Made by a program: the position numbers and the translations under genes. From JAATFS01 sp037145635 (GTDB taxonomy: Bacteria; Pseudomonadota; Gammaproteobacteria; Xanthomonadales; Xanthomonadaceae), in the NCBI GenBank assembly GCA_037145635.1, contig JBBCXB010000001.1:434001-498000 (forward strand): a DNA stretch of 64,000 nucleotides, read 5' to 3'. The notes under the pieces were generated by a model. It was not told where the DNA came from, ran no database searches, and saw only the letters and a list, made by a program, of their open reading frames with translations. Of this stretch, positions 8,855 through 16,681 are shown piece after piece (positions within the stretch are counted from its first letter, which is position 1; every line of letters starts with the position of its first letter).

Positions 8855-9403
8855 ATGAGCCGCCCCCTGCCGGTCATCCACCGCATCGCCGAAATCGGCG
8901 ACGGGCCGTTCCGCCGCCAGCAGCTGGACCTGGAGTTCTCCAACGGCGAGCGCCGGCTCTACGAGCGCCAGCTCAGCCAGGGCCACGGCGCGGTCGTGGT
9001 GGTGCCGATGCTCGACGCCGAGACCGTGCTGCTGGTGCGCGAGTACGCCGCGGGCATGCACCGCTACGAGCTGGGCCTGGTGAAGGGCCGCATCGACGCC
9101 GGCGAGACCCCCGAGCAGGCGGCCGACCGCGAGCTCAAGGAAGAAGCCGGCTATGGCGCGCGCGAGGTGAAGGTGCTGCGCGCCATGACCCTGGCACCTA
9201 CTTATATGAGTCACCAATCCTGGCTGGTGCTGGCGCGCGACCTCTATCCCGAGCGCCTGCCCGGCGACGAGCCGGAGCCGCTGGACGTGGTGCCCTGGAA
9301 GCTTTCCCGCCTGGACGAGCTGATGCTGCGCGAGGATTTCTCGGAAGGGCGCTCGCTGGCCGCGCTGTTCATCGCCCGCGAATGGCTGGAGCGTCACGCG
9401 TGA
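8855..9403 (+). CDS. nudE: ADP compounds hydrolase NudE (Nudix)
   Basis: A 182-residue Nudix hydrolase expected to cleave ADP-ribose, NADH and diadenosine polyphosphates. The complete Nudix box runs from Gly78 to Tyr100 (G-x5-E-x7-R-E-L-K-E-E-A-G). The assignment to NudE rests on length, the APTYMSHQSWLVLARDLYPE segment after the box and its place before cysQ, which is common in gamma-proteobacteria. Its stop overlaps the GTG start of cysQ (GTGA). It opens a four-gene run of overlapping or closely spaced nucleotide-cleaning genes. Confidence 0.88.
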   Translation: MSRPLPVIHRIAEIGDGPFRRQQLDLEFSNGERRLYERQLSQGHGAVVVVPMLDAETVLLVREYAAGMHRYELGLVKGRIDAGETPEQAADRELKEEAGYGAREVKVLRAMTLAPTYMSHQSWLVLARDLYPERLPGDEPEPLDVVPWKLSRLDELMLREDFSEGRSLAALFIAREWLERHA

Positions 9404-10200
9404 TCCGGCTCACCGCGGACCTGCGCGAGACCGTGATCGCGATCGCCGCCGAGGCCGGCGCCGCGATCATGGCGGTCTACGCCAACGACTTCGAGGTGCA
9501 GATCAAGGCCGACGCCAGTCCGCTGACCCAGGCCGACCTCGCCGCGAACCGGGTGATCGTCGACGGCCTGCGCCGGCTCACGCCCTCGGTGCCGGTGCTG
9601 TCGGAAGAGTCCGCCCAGGTGCCGTGGGACGAGCGCCGCCACTGGACCAGCTACTGGCTGGTGGACCCGCTCGACGGCACCCGCGAGTTCGTCAAGCGCA
9701 ACGGCGAGTTCAGCGTCAACATCGCGCTGATCCACCTGGGCTCCCCGGTGCTGGGCGTCGTGCAGGCGCCGGTCGACGGCCGCATCTGGCATGCCGCGCG
9801 GGGCGAGCAGGCGCTGCTGCGCGAGGGCCGCCGCGACACCGCGTTGAGCGTGCGCGCGCCGGCGGCGTCTCCGCTGCGGGTGGCCGCCAGCCGCTCCCAC
9901 CGCGGCGAGCGCACCGAGGCACTGCTCGCGCGCATGGGCGAGATCGAGGTGGTCGCGCAGGGGTCGTCGCTGAAGTTCTGCCGCATCGCCGCGGGCGAAC
10001 TCGATGTCTACCCGCGCTTCGGCCCGACCTCGGAATGGGACACGGCCGCGGGCCAGTGCGTGCTGCAGGCCGCCGGCGGCTCGCTGCTCGCGGCCGACAC
10101 AGGCAAGCCGTTCCGCTACAACCGGCGCGAGACGCTGCTCAACGGCGACTTCATGGCGCTGGGCGATGCCTCGCTGCCATGGCAAAACTGGCTGCGGTGA
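9400..10200 (+). CDS. cysQ: 3'(2'),5'-bisphosphate nucleotidase CysQ
   Basis: This 266-residue inositol-monophosphatase-fold enzyme hydrolyses PAP (3'-phosphoadenosine 5'-phosphate), a toxic by-product of sulfate assimilation. The GTG start overlaps the nudE stop by 4 bases. Family signatures are LSEES at 67-71 and the metal-binding VDPLDGTREFVKRNGEFSVN at 88-107. The C-terminal segment EWDTAAGQCVLQAAGG carries the conserved WDxAA motif. It should be co-transcribed with nudE. Magnesium-dependent, cytoplasmic or membrane-associated. Confidence 0.94.
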   Translation: MIRLTADLRETVIAIAAEAGAAIMAVYANDFEVQIKADASPLTQADLAANRVIVDGLRRLTPSVPVLSEESAQVPWDERRHWTSYWLVDPLDGTREFVKRNGEFSVNIALIHLGSPVLGVVQAPVDGRIWHAARGEQALLREGRRDTALSVRAPAASPLRVAASRSHRGERTEALLARMGEIEVVAQGSSLKFCRIAAGELDVYPRFGPTSEWDTAAGQCVLQAAGGSLLAADTGKPFRYNRRETLLNGDFMALGDASLPWQNWLR

Positions 10201-10255
10201 GCGCGGCGCCGGGCGCGGGCCGCCAGCCTTCCCCCTCGAACAGGAACACGACGCG

Positions 10256-11086
10256 ATGACCGATACCCCGAGCGCCCCGGCGCGCGACATCCGTGAGCTG
10301 CTGGGGATCATGGCGCGGCTGCGCGATCCCGACCGCGGCTGCCCGTGGGACCTGCAGCAGGACTTCGCCAGCATCGCCCCGTATACCGTCGAAGAGGCCT
10401 ACGAGGTCGCCGACGCGATCGACCGCCAGGACCTGGCGGGCCTGAAGGACGAGCTGGGCGACCTGCTGCTGCAGGTGGTCTTCCATGCGCAGATGGCGGC
10501 CGAGCAGGAGGTGTTCGATTTCGGCGACGTGGTCGGCGCGATCTGCGACAAGCTGGTGCGCCGGCACCCGCACGTGTTCGCCGAGGGCGACGCCGACGAT
10601 GCGCAGGCGGTCGGCGTGCGCTGGGACGCGATCAAGCGCGAGGAGCGCCAGGCCGCCGGCGATGCCGATCCGTCGGCGCTCGCCGGCATCGCGCGCGGCC
10701 TGCCGGAATGGCTGCGGGCCGGCAAGCTGCAGGCGCGCGCCGCGCGCACGGGGTTCGACTGGCCGGACCCGCTCCCGGTGATGGCCAAGCTGCAGGAAGA
10801 GCTGGAGGAGGTGCGCGCGGAGTTCGCGCGCGGGCCGGTCGCCGACAACCATGCGCGGCTGCAGGACGAGCTCGGCGACGTATTGTTCGTCTGTGCCAAC
10901 CTGGCGCGGCACGCCCGGGTCGATCCCGGCGCCGCGCTGCGGCACGCCAATCTCAAGTTCGAGCGCCGCTTCCGTGCCATGGAGGCCGCGGCGCGCCAGG
11001 ACGGCGTGGCGTTCGAGCGGCTGTCGCTGGCCGAGCAGGAGGCCTACTGGCAGCGGGTCAAGCGGCAGGAACGGGCCGCGCAATGA
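10256..11086 (+). CDS. mazG: Nucleoside triphosphate pyrophosphohydrolase MazG
   Basis: This 276-residue two-domain MazG cleaves (d)NTPs to NMPs and pyrophosphate and can lower ppGpp or clear damaged nucleotides. The N-terminal half has CPWD (29-32), the metal-binding EEAYEVADAI and LKDELGDLLLQVVFHAQMA. The C-terminal half repeats the pattern with QEELEEVRAEF and QDELGDVLFV. An AGGA about 11 bases upstream supports the start. Its stop overlaps the ynfA-like start (ATGA). It is not linked to a mazEF toxin module. Confidence 0.94.
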   Translation: MTDTPSAPARDIRELLGIMARLRDPDRGCPWDLQQDFASIAPYTVEEAYEVADAIDRQDLAGLKDELGDLLLQVVFHAQMAAEQEVFDFGDVVGAICDKLVRRHPHVFAEGDADDAQAVGVRWDAIKREERQAAGDADPSALAGIARGLPEWLRAGKLQARAARTGFDWPDPLPVMAKLQEELEEVRAEFARGPVADNHARLQDELGDVLFVCANLARHARVDPGAALRHANLKFERRFRAMEAAARQDGVAFERLSLAEQEAYWQRVKRQERAAQ

Positions 11087-11406
11087 AGACGCTGCTGCTG
11101 TTCGTCGTCACCGCCGTCGCCGAGATCGTCGGCTGCTACCTGCCCTACCTGTGGCTGCGCCGGGCCGGCAGTCCCTGGCTGCTGCTGCCCGCCGCTGCCA
11201 GCCTGGCCCTGTTCGCCTGGCTGCTGACCCTGCACCCCACCGCCGCGGGCCGGGTCTACGCGGCCTATGGCGGCGTCTACATCGCGGTCGCGCTGCTGTG
11301 GCTGTGGCGGGTGGACGGGGTCGCGCCCACGCGCTGGGACCTGCTGGGCGCGGCGCTGTGCCTGGCCGGGATGGCGGTGATCATGTTCTCGCCGCGCCCG
11401 GCCTGA
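11083..11406 (+). CDS. UPF0060/YnfA small membrane protein
   Basis: This 107-residue protein has four predicted membrane segments and the conserved start ETVAEIVGCYLPYLWL-type pattern (here TAVAEIVGCYLPYLWLRR) plus YAAYGGVYIA in the third helix. YnfA proteins resemble small multidrug-resistance exporters and some were linked to efflux, but the substrate here is unknown. It overlaps the mazG stop by 4 bases and ends the nudE-cysQ-mazG-ynfA run. Confidence 0.9.
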   Translation: MKTLLLFVVTAVAEIVGCYLPYLWLRRAGSPWLLLPAAASLALFAWLLTLHPTAAGRVYAAYGGVYIAVALLWLWRVDGVAPTRWDLLGAALCLAGMAVIMFSPRPA

Positions 11407-11473
11407 CGCCGGCCGGCGCCCGGGGCATACTGCGGCGAGCGTTCCACGTCTGGTTCGGGGAAAGGAGATGGTG

Positions 11474-12430
11474 ATGTCGACAGGATTCTTGGCGTTGGTG
11501 GTGCTGGTCGCCGGGGTGGTGGTGCTGTTCAAGACCGTGCGCATGGTGCCGCAGGGCTACGAGTGGACCGTGGAGCGGTTCGGCCGCTACACCCACACGA
11601 TGACCCCGGGGCTGCACTTCCTCATCCCGGTCGTCTACGGCGTGGGCCGCAAGATCAACATGATGGAGCAGGTGCTGGACGTGCCGCGCCAGGACGTGAT
11701 CACCAAGGACAACGCGGTGGTCGCGGTGGACGGCGTGGTGTTCTTCCAGGTGCTGGACGCGGCCAAGGCCGCCTACGAGGTCGCCAACCTGGAGCTGGCC
11801 ACGATCGCCTTGGTGCAGACCAACATCCGCACCGTGATCGGCTCGATGGACCTGGACGAGTCGCTGAGCCAGCGCGAGACCATCAACGCGCAGCTGCTGA
11901 ACGTGGTCGACCACGCCACCAACCCGTGGGGCATCAAGGTCACCCGCATCGAGATCCGCGACATCCAGCCGCCGCGCGACCTGGTCGACGCGATGGCGCG
12001 GCAGATGAAGGCCGAGCGCGAAAAGCGCGCGCAGATCCTGGAGGCCGAGGGCTCGCGCCAGTCCGAGATCCTGCGTGCCGAGGGCGAGAAGCAGGCCGCG
12101 GTGCTGGAGGCCGAAGGCCGCAAGGAGGCGGCGTTCCGCGACGCCGAGGCGCGCGAGCGCCTGGCCGAGGCCGAGGCCCGGGCGACGCAGATGGTGTCCG
12201 ACGCGATCTCGCAGGGCAACGTGCAGGCGATCAACTACTTCGTCGCGCAGAAGTACGTGGAGGCGTTCAAGGCCCTGGCCACCGCGCCGAACCAGAAGTT
12301 CGTGCTGATGCCGATGGAGGCTAGCGGCATCATCGGCTCGATCGCGGGCATCGGCGAGCTGGCCCGGGAGGCGCTCGGCAAGCAGGGTGACGCACCGGCA
12401 CGCCCGGTCCCGCCGCGCTTCGGGAACTGA
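11474..12430 (+). CDS. SPFH/paraslipin membrane protein (QmcA-like)
   Basis: A 318-residue stomatin-family protein with one N-terminal membrane helix (about 3-20), an SPFH domain starting at VPQGYEWTVERFGRY, and a charged Ala/Glu coiled coil (about 175-245, repeated EAEG units). AGGAG at 11463-11467 lies 6 bases before ATG 11474, which I prefer to ATG 11468, which touches the Shine-Dalgarno. Such proteins form membrane ring or raft assemblies, and they are usually paired with an NfeD protein, as here (next gene 4 bases on). It probably works in membrane-protein quality control. Confidence 0.92.
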   Translation: MSTGFLALVVLVAGVVVLFKTVRMVPQGYEWTVERFGRYTHTMTPGLHFLIPVVYGVGRKINMMEQVLDVPRQDVITKDNAVVAVDGVVFFQVLDAAKAAYEVANLELATIALVQTNIRTVIGSMDLDESLSQRETINAQLLNVVDHATNPWGIKVTRIEIRDIQPPRDLVDAMARQMKAEREKRAQILEAEGSRQSEILRAEGEKQAAVLEAEGRKEAAFRDAEARERLAEAEARATQMVSDAISQGNVQAINYFVAQKYVEAFKALATAPNQKFVLMPMEASGIIGSIAGIGELAREALGKQGDAPARPVPPRFGN

Positions 12431-12434
12431 GGCC

Positions 12435-12866
12435 ATGCGCTGGGAGGCGGTTGCCTGGGGCGCGCTGGCGCTGTTGCTGTTCGCCGCTGAGGCGCTGGCG
12501 CCGGGCGCCTTCATGCTGTGGATGGGGTTCGCCGCTGCGGCGGTGTTCGCCGGCGTGCTGCTGCTGCCTGGCAGCCCGCTGCTGGTGCAGGTGGTGGCGT
12601 TCGTGCTGCTCAGCTTCGTGTCCATCCAGGTCTATCGCACGTGGTTCCGCCGCGGTGGGCGCGAGAGCGACCGGCCGCTGCTCAACCGCCGCGCCGAGCA
12701 ACTGGTCGGCCGGGTCGTGGTGCTGGACCAGCCCCTCCGCGACGGTCGCGGCCGGGTCAAGATCGACGATGCGTTCTGGGTCGTCAGCGGTCCCGACCTC
12801 GCGGCCGGCACCCCCGTGCGCGTGGTCGCGGTGGAGGGCATGACGCTGCAGGTGCAGGCGGCCTGA
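12435..12866 (+). CDS. NfeD-family membrane protein
   Basis: A 143-residue short NfeD protein with two or three hydrophobic helices in the first 65 residues, then an OB-fold domain (about 80-143, AEQLVGRVVVLDQPL ... GTPVRVVAVEGMTLQV). It lacks the serine-protease part of long NfeD proteins. It partners the SPFH protein directly upstream, a widespread pairing; its OB domain is thought to bind the SPFH ring. Start ATG 12435 has GAGG close upstream. Confidence 0.9.
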   Translation: MRWEAVAWGALALLLFAAEALAPGAFMLWMGFAAAAVFAGVLLLPGSPLLVQVVAFVLLSFVSIQVYRTWFRRGGRESDRPLLNRRAEQLVGRVVVLDQPLRDGRGRVKIDDAFWVVSGPDLAAGTPVRVVAVEGMTLQVQAA

Positions 12867-13235
12867 GCGCAGCGCGCGTGTGCACCCGGCGCCGGGCTGC
12901 GAGAGCGCACGCGCGCACCGCGCGGTCGCGGCATGCCTGGGGGGCGCACCGGCGGATCGATCCGCAGCGGCCCCGGCATGGCCGATGCCGGGCAGGCCGA
13001 TGCCTCGCCCGGGGAGCGCAGCGGCGGCGGATATTGCCCGGTCGCCGGTCGCCGGTCGCCGGTCGCCGCAGGAGCCGCGTCGCCGCGCCCGCCCATGCTG
13101 CAGCGCGACGCGGACGCGAGCGTCCCGACGACGCCCGCACCGCGCCGCCTGCGTCCGGCGTGCATCGCCGCCGCCGACCTATCCGCGGCGTCGCCGCTGC
13201 GGGGATAATGGCGGCCTTTCCTTCGGACCCTCGCC
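12867..13235. other. 369-bp GC-rich intergenic region before gcvT
   Basis: No gene is supported; the short ORFs here are low-complexity Arg/Ala reading frames. It holds a perfect 4-copy heptamer repeat (13041-13068) and must contain the gcvT promoter, but I find no clear -35/-10 pair. No glycine-riboswitch-like sequence was recognised. Confidence 0.5.
13041..13068. repeat. Tandem heptamer GTCGCCG x4
   Basis: Four perfect head-to-tail copies of a 7-bp unit lie in noncoding DNA about 170 bases upstream of gcvT, with a partial fifth unit before them. Likely slippage-prone; no function is evident. Confidence 0.8.
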
Positions 13236-14342
13236 ATGACCCAGAAGACCCTCCTCAACGACACCCACCGTGGCCTCGGTGCCAAGATGGTCGACTTCGG
13301 CGGCTGGGACATGCCGATCCACTATGGCTCGCAGATCGACGAGCACCACCAGGTCCGTCGCGACGCCGGCATGTTCGACGTCAGCCACATGACCGTGGTC
13401 GACCTGCACGGCGCGGGAACGCGCGCGTTCCTGCGCCGGCTGCTCGCCAACTCGGTCGACAAGCTCAAGCTGCCGGGCAAGGCGCTCTACAGCTGCATGC
13501 TCAACCCGCAGGGCGGCGTGATCGACGACCTGATCGTCTACTACCTGGCCGAGGACTTCTTCCGCCTGGTGGTCAACGCCGCCACCCGCGACAAGGACCT
13601 GGCCTGGATCGGCGAGCAGGCCACCGGCTTCGACGTGCGCGTGGAGGAACGTCCCGACTTCGCCATGATCGCCGTGCAGGGCCCGAACGCGCGCGCCAAG
13701 GCGATCGGCCTGGTGGTGGAGGGCGAACGCACCGCCGCCGACAGGCTCGGCCGCTTCGCCGCGCTGCAGACCACGTCGGTCGCGGGCGTGCCGCTGTTCC
13801 TGGCGCGCACCGGCTACACCGGCGAGGACGGTTTCGAGATCGTGCTGCCGCAGACCGACGCGGTCGCGTTCTGGAACGCGCTGCTGGAGGCGGGCGTGCG
13901 CCCGGCCGGGCTGGGCGCACGCGACACGCTGCGGCTGGAGGCCGGCATGAACCTCTATGGCCAGGACATGGACGATGGCGTGTCGCCGTACGAAGCCGGC
14001 CTGGCGTGGACGGTGGCGCTGGACGAGGGGCGCGACTTCATCGGCCGCGCCGTGCTCGAGTCGCAGAAGGCCGGGGGCGCGCCGCGCCAGATGGTCGGCC
14101 TGGTGATGGACGACAAGGGCGTGCTGCGCCATGGCCAGAAGGTGCTCACCGACCAGGGCGAGGGCGAGATCCTGTCCGGGACCTTCTCCCCGACCCTGGG
14201 CAAGGCGATCGCGTTCGCGCGCGTGCCGGCGGGCGAGCCGGGCTCGGTACGAGTCGACATCCGCGGCAAGGAAGTGCCGGTGCGCGTGGTCAGGTTCCCG
14301 TTCGTGCGCGAAGGCCAGGCCCAGCCCGGCGTGCTGGCCTGA
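13236..14342 (+). CDS. gcvT: Aminomethyltransferase, glycine cleavage T protein
   Basis: A 368-residue T protein of the glycine cleavage system. It releases ammonia from the aminomethyl-lipoyl arm of GcvH and forms 5,10-methylene-THF. Motifs are MVDFGGWDMPIHY (about 18-30), AGMFDVSHM near 44-52, the folate-binding RTGYTGEDGFEI and LRLEAGMNLYGQDM, and a C-terminal GcvT barrel (GTFSPTLGKAIAFARV). Length is normal. It lies 143 bases before gcvH; gcvP is not in the window. Confidence 0.96.
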   Translation: MTQKTLLNDTHRGLGAKMVDFGGWDMPIHYGSQIDEHHQVRRDAGMFDVSHMTVVDLHGAGTRAFLRRLLANSVDKLKLPGKALYSCMLNPQGGVIDDLIVYYLAEDFFRLVVNAATRDKDLAWIGEQATGFDVRVEERPDFAMIAVQGPNARAKAIGLVVEGERTAADRLGRFAALQTTSVAGVPLFLARTGYTGEDGFEIVLPQTDAVAFWNALLEAGVRPAGLGARDTLRLEAGMNLYGQDMDDGVSPYEAGLAWTVALDEGRDFIGRAVLESQKAGGAPRQMVGLVMDDKGVLRHGQKVLTDQGEGEILSGTFSPTLGKAIAFARVPAGEPGSVRVDIRGKEVPVRVVRFPFVREGQAQPGVLA

Positions 14343-14485
14343 CCGAGGTGTCCGTGTGCCGGCGCGGCGGTTCCCGCAGGAGCACCGCGCCGCTCGCGAT
14401 GTCCCCGCACGCGGCGATCCTCAACCCGCGCCGGGTTGGTTAAACTACGATCCCGTCCCCGAACCCGTTTTCCCGGAGCAGCCCC

Positions 14486-14881
14486 ATGAGCGAGATCCCT
14501 GGCGACCTCAAGTTCCTCAAATCCCACGAGTGGGCCCGCGTCGAAGGCAACGGCCGCGTCACCGTCGGCATCTCCGACCATGCGCAGGGACTGCTCGGCG
14601 ACCTGGTCTATGTCGAGCTGCCCAACGTCGGCGACAGCGTCGAGGCCGGCAACGGTGCGGCGGTGGTCGAGTCGGTCAAGGCCGCGTCCGACGTCTACAG
14701 CCCGGTCAGCGGCAAGGTGGTCGAGGTCAACACGGCGCTGAGCGACAAGCCCGAGACCATCAACGAGGATGCCTACGGCGAGGGCTGGATCTTCGTGGTC
14801 GAGATCGAGGACCAGGAGCAGCTCAACGAACTGCTCGCCCCGGACGACTACGCCGAGCTGCTGGAAGACGCGGATCACTGA
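14486..14881 (+). CDS. gcvH: Glycine cleavage H protein, lipoyl carrier
   Basis: A 131-residue lipoyl-domain protein that shuttles the aminomethyl group between GcvP, GcvT and the L protein. The lipoylation site is Lys65 in VVESVKAASDVYSP. The typical KSHEWARVE start and GEGWIFVVE near the end are present. GGAGCAGCCCC upstream gives a Shine-Dalgarno. A strong intrinsic terminator follows 27 bases after the stop, so gcvT-gcvH form a closed unit. Confidence 0.97.
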   Translation: MSEIPGDLKFLKSHEWARVEGNGRVTVGISDHAQGLLGDLVYVELPNVGDSVEAGNGAAVVESVKAASDVYSPVSGKVVEVNTALSDKPETINEDAYGEGWIFVVEIEDQEQLNELLAPDDYAELLEDADH

Positions 14882-14908
14882 TCCGTCACGCGCTCCAGTG
14901 AGTCGTCG

Positions 14909-14937
14909 ACGGCCGCTTCGTGCGGCCGTTTTTTTTT
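14909..14937 (+). terminator. Intrinsic terminator after gcvH
   Basis: The perfect 8-bp stem ACGGCCGC/GCGGCCGT has a 5-base loop and is followed directly by nine T. A textbook rho-independent terminator on the plus strand. Confidence 0.95.
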
Positions 14938-15800
14938 GCGGCATCGGGCGTCCGGCAGCGGAGCGAGGGGTCGGACGGGATGCAGTGCCGTGCGCCGAAA
15001 CGCAGCCGAGGGTGGCGTCGGCGTTAGTGGCACGTGAGGGATTGCGATCGCGATCGCGTGCCGCTGCGCAGGCGGCCGGACCGTCACTGCCGCCTGGGTC
15101 GTCGTCGCGCCACCGCATCGGTGCGCGCCGGGGTGGCGATGGCGTCTGTCCTGCGCGGTGCGCACCCGCAAAAAAACCTGCGCGAAGTTTGCGCATTTCC
15201 GCTTGTGCGACGCCAGAACCGCATCGCCCGGGAAAAATATTTTCAGGTGGCGGACAGCCAGCGCGAACGGTGCGGGATCGCCTCATCGTGTTCGGGCCGG
15301 CGCGTGCGCCGCGCCGCCGGCGGTCATCGCCCTGAAACAAGAGTGCTGAAAAAAAGCCTTTTTCTCCAACGCGTCGGCCCGAGCTGCAGTCCGCGCCGGC
15401 GCGCGTTCCCGAGCGTGGCCGCCGCTCGCGGCTCCATGCCGCTGCGGCCGAAGCGATGTGGGAAGTTTTTTTTTGCGAAGGACTGTTGACAGTAAAAAAA
15501 AGCGTGATTAGGTTTCGCCCCAGCAGACGTTGCTGCCGAAGCGAGTGAGCCGAATCAACATCAAGGCGAAAAGTGCAGACCGGACATCCACCCCTGGACC
15601 TTCGACGGTGGAGTCGGACGCGCTTCCCCTCCGGAAAGCCGCAACACGCTCATCACGCACCCGTGTCACGCCCGATGCGGGTGTTTCTGTATCCGTCGCG
15701 TCACGCATCAAAGACGGTTGCCCGCTGGCGGTTCGCCGCCGCGGATTTGCTTCAACTGGGCGTTACAAACTCCATAGTTCACTGACGAGGAGCCAATCAC
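14938..15800. other. A-tract-rich gap before the H1-like gene
   Basis: About 860 bases contain no ORF I can support. The region carries six A- or T-runs of 5-9 bases (15170-15176, 15233-15237, 15349-15355, 15359-15363, 15466-15474, 15494-15501), which are rare elsewhere in this 70% G+C window. A small hairpin at 15179-15195 adjoining the first A-run could end a minus-strand transcript. A -35-like TTGACA with 17-base spacing lies at 15486. The interval may hold a long leader or an unannotated small RNA, but nothing proves it. Confidence 0.5.
15486..15514 (+). promoter_or_regulatory. Candidate promoter for the H1-like gene
   Basis: A consensus -35 TTGACA (15486-15491) is followed after 17 bases by TAGGTT (15509-15514), a weak -10. 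The spacer contains an 8-A tract. If used, the leader of the H1-like mRNA would be about 280 bases. The TTGACA is also part of a small palindrome (ACTGTTGACAGT). Confidence 0.45.
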
Positions 15801-16307
15801 ATGGCCACTAAGAAAGCTGCGAAAAAGCCTGCCGCCAAGAAGGCGGTGAAGAAGGTCGCCAAGAAACCGGCGAAGAAGACTTCCGTGAAGAAGGCCGTCA
15901 AGAAGGCGGTCAAGAAGGTCGCCAAGAAGGTCGGCGCCGCCAAGAAGACGGTGAAGAAGGCCGCGAAGAAGGTCGCCAAGAAGGTCACCGCCAAGAAGGC
16001 GACCAAGAAGGCGGCCACCAAGAAGACCGCGACCAAGAAGACGGCCACCAAGAAGGCCGCGACCAAGAAGAGCGCGACCAAGAAGGCCGCGACCAAGAAG
16101 ACCACCGCGAAGAAGGCCACGGCGAAGAAGGCCGTGAAGAAGTCGGCCACCAAGTCGCCTGCCAAGAAGACCGCGAAGAAGGCCGCCACCAAGAAGTCGG
16201 CTGCCAAGAAGCCGGCCGCGAAGAAGGTCGCCACCAAGAAGCCGGCCGCTCGCAAGAAGAAGACCGCTCCGGTCGCGCTGCCGGCGACCCCGGCGCCGCT
16301 GATCTGA
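15801..16307 (+). CDS. Lysine-rich histone H1-like DNA-binding protein
   Basis: A 168-residue, extremely basic protein built almost wholly of K, A, T and V in short repeats (KKAVKK, KKATK, AAKKP types), with one short neutral tail (VALPATPAPLI). It resembles eukaryotic H1 tails and the bacterial AlgP/HctB-like proteins, which bind and compact DNA without a folded domain. A GAGGAG 9 bases before ATG 15801 is a strong Shine-Dalgarno. A terminator follows immediately and a long A-tract-rich region precedes it, so it is a separate unit, probably highly expressed. Lysine is encoded almost only by AAG, in line with the genome. Repeat number is likely to vary between strains. Confidence 0.85.
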   Translation: MATKKAAKKPAAKKAVKKVAKKPAKKTSVKKAVKKAVKKVAKKVGAAKKTVKKAAKKVAKKVTAKKATKKAATKKTATKKTATKKAATKKSATKKAATKKTTAKKATAKKAVKKSATKSPAKKTAKKAATKKSAAKKPAAKKVATKKPAARKKKTAPVALPATPAPLI

Positions 16308-16332
16308 TCGCATCCCGATAGCCGTAACGATA

Positions 16333-16372
16333 GGCTCTCTCCCCGGCGCCCAGCGGGGAGGGAGCCTTTTTT
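16333..16372 (+). terminator. Intrinsic terminator after the H1-like gene
   Basis: A 13-bp stem (16333-16345 with 16354-16366, one G-U pair) with an 8-base loop is followed by six T. Confidence 0.93.
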
Positions 16373-16632
16373 ATGCCCGTCGTCCGGGCGCGCATCCGGC
16401 GCCATCGCCGCCGGTGGCGAATCGGCATCTTATGCGTCGACCTGCGCGATCGGGACAGGCCCGCATGTGTCCGCGCGCACTCGCACTCGCAGATTCGAGA
16501 ACTCGCAGAGTCTGCGGGTTCGGCAGATTCGCCGGTCGGCCGGCACGCGGGCGATCCGGATCACGCCGCTGCCGGCGGACAGGCCGGTACGGGAAGTCGC
16601 CGACTACCATCGCGGCGGCGCCGGACGCGCAC

Positions 16633-16657
16633 AAAAAAGGGTGGCCTAGGCCACCCT
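16633..16657 (-). terminator. Intrinsic terminator of the serine hydrolase gene
   Basis: A perfect 20-bp palindrome (16638-16657) is followed on the minus strand by six T (AAAAAA at 16633-16638 of the plus strand, first base shared). It lies 25 bases past the stop codon of the hydrolase. Confidence 0.88.
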
Positions 16658-16681
16658 CTCGCAGATCCGGCGACGCCGTGG

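Larger units (their letters stand above)
16308..16681. other. Convergent intergenic region with two terminators
   Basis: The 374 bases between the H1-like gene and the convergent serine hydrolase gene contain both genes' terminators. The middle part, about 16373-16632, holds no recognisable gene. Confidence 0.7.

Noticed and set aside
13041..13068. Heptamer tandem repeat as a CRISPR-like element
   Set aside because: Units are only 7 bases and have no spacers; a simple tandem repeat.
15034..15489. 151-codon frame in the A-tract gap
   Set aside because: No Shine-Dalgarno, no domain and Arg/Pro/Cys-rich composition; poly-A and poly-T runs cross it.
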